A DNA stretch of 64,000 bases, from assembly GCF_019393635.1 (NCBI RefSeq), contig NC_057861.1, positions 356,773,953-356,837,952 on the forward strand, written 5' to 3'. How positions within the stretch are numbered: position 1 is the stretch's first letter; each line of letters opens with the position of its first letter. This stretch comes from Dromiciops gliroides. Lineage: Eukaryota; Chordata; Mammalia; Microbiotheria; Microbiotheriidae. Below the pieces are notes generated by a model. It was not told the origin of the DNA and searched no databases. It saw only the letters and a program-made list of their open reading frames with translations. Positions 57,100 through 64,000 of the stretch are shown here, one piece after another. The translations under genes and the position numbers were made by a program.

Positions 57100-58680
57100 T
57101 GGATTCTCTGTGAAATATCAAAGCAGCATACTTTTGGAATTACAGCTTTATTGTAAGACAATATGATTTCATTAGGTTGCACACCTCAAGCAATCTCTAC
57201 AAAAATTGATGATTTTGTGTGCACAGTTGGGTGTACACTGAAGTCATACAGCAGTTTGTTTTTATTATTTTTTTCTATTGAAGAAATTTATGCATTATTA
57301 TGTATCCTTTAAAAATATCTTGGATAAATGGGGGGAAAGTTTGGTCACAATCTATTGGTCACATTTTTGGAGATAGGATTATAAAAATATTTCAATATAC
57401 AAAAGATTTAATAATGCAAAAAAGTTCCTAATTAACTTCCTACGCTTTCAAATCCACACTTGCATTCTTGAAATATTTCTTTATAATCATACCTGACCTA
57501 CATTTGGTGAAACGTTCTTAGAAAAATATCTATACACATACATTTTCTAAAATCATGACACAGTCCTAGTTTTAGTAGAGAGATAATTCCTCAGAAGAGA
57601 TAAGAAGAGAAAAACACAAATGAAAGTGTGTTCTTAATGTCATTTAAAAATTATGGTCTTTGAAACTTTGCTAATAATGTGTTGTTGTTGATTTTTTCCA
57701 ATAAAGATTAATTTTCATTGGTAAATCCTCCATGGAATCACTTATCATTTTGATGAGTTACTAGGCGGAACTGTTATTTACTCTATTCATAGAGTCAATC
57801 AGCAATGCTCATTCCTTACCCAAGTCATAACCAGCACATTACAATTTCCATACCAGATATTAATCAGCAGGTATTCTACTCTGGTGCCTGAATACTATAA
57901 GCTAAATTGTACTGAATTATGATGCACATTAATAAAGTAGAACTCTCAGGAGAATGTTGATATATAGCTGCTGTAATTCTGCTTTTACTGATCATACATT
58001 AAATTGTATTAGGGTGGGAAACACCTCTTAAATAAATAAACTAAGGCTTACTCTGCTCGAATAATTTCAATTTAGAAATTAGTGTTTTAACATGGTCTGT
58101 GAGGCACTGTCTGTCTTCTCCAAAGCAACTTTTTGATTGCAGTGGAATGGCTCAGTCTATATTCTACTGCCCTCTGGCTGATACTATTGGCTGCCAAGAA
58201 TAAAGCACTACTTGTAACAGTCGCCATATGTTAATTAATTCTCTTTATTAAAATGTGTTATTGTTGCTTTTTTTATTCAGCTTCCATACTTAATTCACTG
58301 CTCCAGGGAATATATTTTAACTGTCAGAGCTTTCCAAACAATCGTCAAAACCTCACACTGCTGTTATGTTTTAAATGGTAGGATTCCTTAATTCACTTTT
58401 CATTTCATGAAATAATTAATCTTTTGTCTCCTGTGTGGTGAACCATAACCACAACTTGAAATATATCAATTGGAAAAGAGAAAGAAGCTTGTAAACTATA
58501 TGTGTGGCATAAACACAGAAAACTCAATTGCATATTGTCTAAGTTTATTGTACCAAAATCAAAGTGAAACATAATAAAGAGAAAAAATCAATGAATTGAG
58601 CAAAAAAGCATGAATTGTAGAATATTTTAGAGTAATGCAGTTGTTTTTCTATTTTGGAGAGGTATAGTATCTAGTTTAAG
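57100..58680. other. Repeat-free block, best candidate conserved non-coding element
   Basis: About 1.5 kb free of recognisable transposons, microsatellites and ORFs, which is unusual for this window. The core 57740-58470 has evenly mixed, non-degenerate sequence. It contains an E-box CATATG beside TTAATTAATT (58227-58240), further TTAATT/ATTAAT cores (about 58290, 58390, 58415) and ATTGTTGC (about 58261). This texture is typical of vertebrate developmental enhancers. It is an inference from composition and motifs only. Confidence 0.4.
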
Positions 58681-58716
58681 GGGTAACAGTAGGTTAGAAT
58701 ATAAGATTCTTATCAG

Positions 58717-59029
58717 GGACAGATAGGTGGTACAGTGGATAGAGCACTGGCCCTGAAGTTGAAAGGGCCTGAGTTCAAATATGACCTCAGACACTTACTA
58801 GTTGTGTAACCCTCAGGAAGTCACTTAACTTCAATTGCCTTAAACAAATGGGGCCATCTCCAGTCATCCAGATGTATATCTTGCCACTGGACCCTGATGG
58901 CTCTGGAGGAGAGAGTGAGGTCAATGAGTTTGCATAGTCTTCCCTCACTTAAATCAAATTCACTGCAAGTTATAACATAACCCTAAGGTCATGGTCAACT
59001 TTAAGAATGATGGAAAAAACAATAATGAC
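58717..59029 (+). mobile_element. Composite tRNA SINE with long distinct 3' tail
   Basis: The first 130 bp are the marsupial tRNA-derived SINE (GGACAGATAGGTGGTACAG, GAGTTCAAATATGACC, GTTGTGTAACCCTCAGGAAG). Instead of an A tail it continues into GGGGCCATCTCCAGTCATCC ... CTGGAGGAGAGAGTGAGG ... CACTTAAATCAAATTCACTG ... CTAAGGTCATGGTC. Flanking 14-mers (58703-58716, 59030-59043) match at 12 of 14. So the whole 313 bp inserted as one unit. Confidence 0.92.
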
Positions 59030-59043
59030 AAGATTCCTGTCAG

Positions 59044-59845
59044 TTACACTTAAATAAAACTGTAAGTATAAATGTAAGTAGACTTTGTTTGAATGTTTTT
59101 GTAAAATAATTCAAAGTTTCCCTTAGAAATTTGTTTACATTATCAATTTACTCAGAAAACTTTCATAAATGCTACAGACATATAGTCATTCACAAGTGTC
59201 TTCCTTTCCTTTTTTTTTTTCTTCCTGAGGTGATTTGGGGGAATGATAGCTAAGGTTTGCATGCCTTAAATCAAGCCCTGACCTAGGGAATAACTGCTAA
59301 AAGAAAATAGAGGTTACAGACAGAATGGCAAAAATATTAGCCATTGTAATAACCTTAAAAAACTGAAGAATTAATTCCCTGTCTCAATTTGAACTCTAGA
59401 GGTCTGGTACACCAATGGTTTATAATGAATTACCACACACAAAAAATATTTTATTTTTATATCTTAATCTCATTGGGAAAGATTACAGCAAAAGACCAAA
59501 TATAATAAAAGCATTTTTCTTACCTTCTTAAAAATCAGTTTGATACATGATCTCATTAAACCAGGTACTCCTTGCAAATATGTAAGTCATAACAAAATTA
59601 TGACTACCCAACTTGTGAGTCTCTTCTCTGATACTTAAGTACTCCTTAAGAGGATATCTAAATATGATGGGGATCTTCTTCACTTTGTTCTGATATAATA
59701 AAGTTACCATTGGAACCTTCAGCTGGTCCAGCTGTTATCCCTCACTTTTACTATATGAAGGCTACCTTTATTGTCAATCATACAAAAGCATAATCAGTGG
59801 AACAAAGACAAATGTGTCTAATGTCTTAGAGGAAGCCTCGACAAC
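59044..59845. other. Gene-free spacer
   Basis: AT-rich DNA with a T run near 59210-59220. Nothing is recognised. Confidence 0.4.
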
Positions 59846-59849
59846 TGCA

Positions 59850-62150
59850 GCAGCAACTTTGTGAGCATTCAACCAAAAGATGGTAAGGGGGTCAGACAAC
59901 TGGTCAGAAAGAAAATACAGAGAACATTTTGGTGGCATAAGTTAAAGCTGATACTGGCAACCCTAAAATAACATAAGAAAATATGAAATATCTCATTTAA
60001 AAAATTGACCTACATATAGATCTAGAAGAGATAAATTAAGGATTTTTGGACTACCTTAGATCCATGATCTTAATAAAAAGGCAATTCATTTATCTTTCAA
60101 GAATTAATCAGGAAAAATACTTTTGTGGTATTCTAGAATCATAAGGTAAAATAGACATCAAAAGAATTCATAGATCATCTTCAGAAACATATCCCCAAAT
60201 ACAAACTCCCAGAAATATTATAGTCAAATTCTAGACCACCTAGGTCAAGGAGAAAATATTGCAAGCATAAAAACTCTCAAATATTGCATATCTGCAGTCA
60301 GGATAACACAAGGTTTAGCAGTTTCTACATTAAAGGATTAGAGTACTTGGGATATGATATTCTGGAGGGCAAAAAAGCTATGATTACAACCAAGAAGCAA
60401 CTACTCAGCAAAAATTTTTATAGCCCTTTAGGGGAAAAATATATATTTAATGAAATTGAGGACTTTCAAGCATTCTTGATAAAAAGTCTAGTGATGAATA
60501 GAAAATTTGACTTTAAAATACAAGACTTAATAGAAGAATAAAAAAGTAAACAGTAACGAGAAATAACAAGGGATTCAATAAGGCTATACTGTTTCCATTC
60601 CTACATGGGAAAATGATACATGTAATTCTTTAAAACTTTCTCATTACTAAGGCAGTTAAGAACAAACATAGACAAAGGGTATTGGTATAAGTTTAATATG
60701 ATGGGATGATTATCTAAAAATAAAATGAAGAGAGAGGAGAATGCACTGGGTAAAGGGGAAAGGGAGAGGAAGAATGGAGGAAATAAAATTATCTGACATA
60801 AAAGAGATCAAAAAGAGATTTTACAGTGGAGAGAAAAGGGGGGAAGGGGAGAAAACCTTACTCTAATTAGAATTGTCTCAAAGAAGAAATAATGTATACC
60901 AAGTTGGGAATAGAAATTTATCTTCTCATAAAAAAAATTAGAAGGGAAAGGAGATAACAGAATGGGGGTGGTGGTGCTCATAGAAGGGAGGATGGAATCA
61001 AGGAGGTGGTAGTCATAAGCAAAACACTTTTGAGGAGGGATGGGGGAAAGAGGAAAATAGGATAGATGGGGTAAATAGGATAGAGCAAAATACATAGACA
61101 GTAATAATTACTTTGAAAAAATATAGCAAGTTTCTCTGAAAAATAACTTATTTCTCAAATATATGGAAACCTGAGTCAAATTTATAGAAATAAGTCCCTT
61201 CCTCAATTGATACATGTTCAAAGGATATAAAAAGGCAGATTTCAGACAAAGTAATCAAAGCTACCTATAGTCACATAAAAAAATAGTATGTCACTATTGA
61301 TTAGAGGAATGCAAATTAACATAACTAAACCACTACCACACACCCCTCATATTGGCTAATGCCAGAGAATGAAAATGATAAATTTTGGAGGGGAAAATTA
61401 CAACACTAACACACTGTTAATAAAATCGTATACTGTTTCAATCATTCTGGAAAACAATTTTGAACTATGCGCAAAGGTCAATAAACAATGCATACTCTTT
61501 GACCTAGAAATACCACTACTATATCTGTATTGCTCCCCCCAATATGTATTAAATATTTATAGCAGCTCTTTTAGTGGTGGCAAAGAATTGGAAATTGAGG
61601 GGACTTTTATTCATTGGGAAATGGCTGGACAAATTGTAAATGATTGTAAAGCAGTAGTATTGTGCTATAAGAAATGATTAGAAGGATGCTTTCAAAAAAA
61701 CTTAGAAAACTTACATGAACTAATGCAAAGTGAAATGTGTAGAACTACATCATTGTACATAGTAAAAACAATATTGTATGATGATCTATTGTAAAAAACT
61801 TAGCTATTCTCAGTAAAACAATGATCCAAGATAATTCTGAAGGACATAGAATGAAAGATGTTGTCTGTCTCCAGAAAAAAGAACTGGTGAAGCCTGAATG
61901 CAGATCAAAAATATTTTTTTCTTTATTTTATTTTGTGTTCTTTTGTCTTTGACTTCTTTCACAGAATGACTTATATGGAAATGTGTTGTACATGACTAGA
62001 CATGCATAACCTATGTCAAATTGCTTACCTTGTCAATGGTGGGGAAGAGGAGGGAGGGAAGGAAAGCATTTGGAACTCAAAATTTGAAAAAAGTGTTAAA
62101 TTTTTAAATGCAATTGGAGAAAAAATAAAATATTAAAATAAAAAGAAGGA
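59850..62150 (+). mobile_element. Half-L1 (HAL1-type) element, copy B
   Basis: Same architecture as copy A at 48.8-51.4 kb. A 5' region ('ttgtgagcattcaaccaaaagatggtaaggggg') leads into ORF1 ('ttaaggatttttggactacc' at about 60035). The ORF1 C-terminus is open at 60284-60541 (SQDNTRFSSFYIKG ... NEIEDFQAFLIKS ... RKFDFKIQD), ending at the expected place. A purine-rich spacer (60550-61120) is followed at 61130 by 'tttctctgaaaaataacttatttctcaaatatatgg' and the ORF2 C-terminal piece (GKELEIEGTFIHWEMAGQIV ... VVLCYKK in 61560-61677), then 3' UTR and an A-rich end near 62150. It is dead: ORF1 and the ORF2 remnant carry stops. Confidence 0.88.
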
Positions 62151-62507
62151 AAGGCAGAAAATATATTTTCTAAAGGTATTAGATTCTGTGGTGGAGGGGA
62201 CCCAGTTCAGAGTCCAAGTAGAAGAGGAGTGACCTATGGAACTGATGTTTTCCAAGTCTTGTGGGGTTTCTTGCACCATGTTGTTTGTATCAAAATCTAT
62301 AACTGCAGAATCTCCTAAAAGAATTATGTAAACACGCCAGAAATTTATATAATCATTCATTCCCTGGGGTAAGGGAAGGAGAAAGAACAAATACAATTTG
62401 TGAAGGATTCTATTGTGCATATTATGCTATAAAATTACATGGATAACCTGAAGAACCCATCTGTCAGTAAATAGGTAGATAGATGACATATTGATATATG
62501 ATAGGCA

Positions 62508-62510
<3 letters not shown>
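62151..62510. other. Unassigned, gene-free
   Basis: Mixed composition. A 95-codon reverse ORF (62133-62420) begins near the half-L1 tail and has no recognised motif. TAGA/GATA repeats start near 62465. Confidence 0.35.

Positions 62511-62558
<48 letters not shown>
62511..62558. repeat. (AT)n microsatellite
   Basis: About 24 AT units, then GGAGAGAGACACACAC. Confidence 0.97.
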
Positions 62559-62560
<2 letters not shown>

Positions 62561-62944
62561 AGAGAGACACACACATTAATAAATGTTTAAATCAGATATG
62601 TAATTTCACTATTTATAGGGAATTTCCAGTAAGCAAACTTTCTCTATAAATCCAGGTCCTTGCATGAATGGATGAATTTTAAAAAATGAAACATTTATTG
62701 ATAGCTTATATGTCAAGAATATTTCTAAGAATTGGATATATTAAAAAAACAAATTCACAATGAACTAATATTGTAAATGTAGGAAACAGCACATATAGGA
62801 GATTTCAACTGCAGGGCAAATATATAGTCCTTGTGGTGCTATGGTTTCAGAGTGTAGGGTAAGGCCCCAAAGCAGATAGCCTCTTAGAGGGTAGGAGAAG
62901 GGGAACCTGAGGCACCTGCTTCCCATACCTGTTTCATAATTTCT

Positions 62945-63062
62945 AACAGGACACTGAGAGTGATATGCCCTTTATCATGTAGCCAGTATGTTTCAGAGGT
63001 GGAACTTAAACTTCAGTCTTCCTGGTTCTTAACTTGTCTATTCAATTGTGCTATGCTGCCTA
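62945..63062 (-). repeat. MIR-type SINE, reverse strand
   Basis: 'ccctttatcatgtagccagtatgtttcagaggtggaacttaaacttcagtcttcctggttcttaac' ... 'ttcaattgtgctatgctgcct' is a reversed MIR-type SINE. Confidence 0.8.
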
Positions 63063-63129
63063 AAAGCTATCTGCCATCTCCCTCCCCATCCGCCTCCCTC
63101 ACCCCTTCCCCCCCCCTCCCCTTTTTTGG

Positions 63130-63265
63130 TATAATTTTCCTAAACTGTTAAATGGGAATGATAAATGAGCTTCTATCCTGGAGTTGCTAATGAGGATCAA
63201 ATGAGATAATATCTGTAAAGCATTGAACACAGTGTATGGCACATAGTTGGTAATACATAAATGTA
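63130..63265 (+). repeat. MIR 3' fragment, forward strand
   Basis: 'taaactgttaaatgggaatgataa' ... 'gctaatgaggatcaaatgagataatatctgtaaagcattgaacacagtgtatggcacatagttggtaatacataaatg' is a well-kept MIR distal half. It is opposite in orientation to the neighbour at 62945-63062, so it is a separate insertion. A C-rich run (about 63085-63122) separates them. Confidence 0.85.
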
Positions 63266-63469
63266 TGTCCATCCTTACTTCCCATATATGTATGAGTATA
63301 TATTTGAATATACAAACACATATAAGCCTGTATATATGTATATTATAAAAGGTTTGATTTTAAGCTATTAAAGCTTAAATAACATACACACACATACTCA
63401 TAAACATATAATTGCATACACACAGATTATATAGAATGTGTAGGTATGGTTGAGCTATAATTTTACTTC

Positions 63470-64000
63470 ATTTGGAAAGAACAAAACTATGCTTTGTTTC
63501 TTGTAAGGAAAGCTATGGCAAATCTGGACAGAATACTAAAACTCAGAAATATCCCCTTGCCAATAAAGGTCCTTATAACCAAAGCAATGTATTGCTGTGA
63601 GAGTAGGACTATTAGAAAAACTGAGTGCCACAGAATTGATGCTTTTGAATGATGGTACTGGAGAATAATTTTGAGAGTGCCTTGGACAGCAAGAAAATCA
63701 AACCAGACAATACTTAAGTTAATTCAGAATCATTTATTGAAGTTCAAATGCTGAAGCTTAAATACTTTGTCCACATAATGAGAAGAAAGGATTCATTGGA
63801 AAAAAACCCTGATTTTGAGAAAGATTGAAGACAAAAGGAGGTGAAGAAAGGAGATGGAAAGTATCATAGAAAACATGAACAGGAGCTTGGATAGAAGGGC
63901 CTGGTGAAATATAGTCCATTTAGTCATGAAGAGACATGATTAAACAGCTGAACAATCATTACAAGTGACAAAAAATAGCATTTTTGAACATCTTATAATA
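63470..64000 (+). mobile_element. RTE (BovB-clade) LINE 3' end, continues past the window
   Basis: Forward translation in pieces gives KAMANLDRILKLRNI, ITKAMYCCESRTIRKTE, HRIDAFE, ILRVPWTARKSNQT and KKTLILRKIEDKRR. This is collinear with the C-terminal ORF end of BovB (KAMDNLDSVLK..., YGCESWTIKKAEHRRIDAFE, LLRVPWTARRSNQSILKEI, EKTLMLGKIEGRRRRG). The 3' terminus 'gtcatgaagagacatgattaaacagctgaacaatc' corresponds to the BovB tail ('GACATGACTGAACGACTGAA'). Stops and frameshifts interrupt the frame. It is a 5'-truncated, old insertion. Confidence 0.9.

Noticed and set aside
1-64000. tRNA, rRNA, snRNA or CRISPR loci
   Set aside because: The only tRNA-like sequences are SINE heads with degenerate B boxes and no cloverleaf. 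No direct-repeat/spacer array or snRNA signature was seen.

Overview
The window looks like AT-rich intergenic DNA from a marsupial genome. The main reason is the tRNA-derived SINE that recurs at about 16 places on both strands. It opens with GGCAGCTAGGTGG, has pol III A-box and B-box motifs, and carries CAGACACTTRACACTTA and TGTGTGACCCTGGGCAAGTC. This sequence is typical of opossum, wallaby and Tasmanian devil genomes. L1/half-L1, RTE (BovB-clade), L2, CR1/L3, MIR, hAT and class I LTR remains of marsupial type support this. I cannot tell the species. I see no intact multi-exon host gene, no functional RNA gene and no CRISPR. Nearly all predicted ORFs are chance frames, microsatellite translations or SINE translations.

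Layout. 1-10 kb: largely unique AT-rich DNA with microsatellites, SINEs, MIR fossils and a hAT MITE (7688-7873). 10.2-10.6 kb: a GC-rich solo LTR with a 4-bp target duplication. 10.8-18 kb: SINEs, a CR1/L3 fossil and two 5'-truncated L1 3' ends; the second is split by a SINE and followed by a pentanucleotide array. 19.8-22.8 kb: the front part of an L1 (5' region, ORF1, spacer, start of the ORF2 endonuclease). 22.9-24 kb: repeat-poor DNA. 25.1-27.95 kb: an L2 reverse-transcriptase fossil split by a processed PUM3 pseudogene, which is itself split by a SINE. 29.3-31.7 kb: L2 and antisense L1. 32-38 kb: T-rich DNA with LTR-like fragments and an odd 44-bp inverted repeat. 38.9-42.3 kb: L3, an RTE-tailed SINE, a second hAT MITE and repeat-poor stretches. 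43.4-46.4 kb: three SINEs in one orientation. 47.2-51.4 kb: an L1 endonuclease fossil, a tail-sharing element, and a half-L1 carrying a processed RPL37 copy. 51.6-54 kb: LTR remains between a perfect 26-bp inverted repeat. 57.1-58.6 kb: the best candidate conserved non-coding element. 58.7-64 kb: a composite SINE, a second half-L1 and an RTE LINE 3' end that runs off the window.

The window shows retrotransposition machinery and its parasites side by side. L1 enzymes probably made the A-tailed SINEs and both processed gene copies, as shown by target-site duplications and A tails. The RTE LINE at 63.5 kb shares its 3' end with the SINE at 39.84 kb. The two half-L1 copies share one internal deletion, so they come from a deleted master element and not from separate decay. 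I found no new multi-gene system. The most useful leads are the open RPL37 retrocopy, the shared half-L1 junction, two unexplained inverted duplications and the candidate conserved non-coding blocks.
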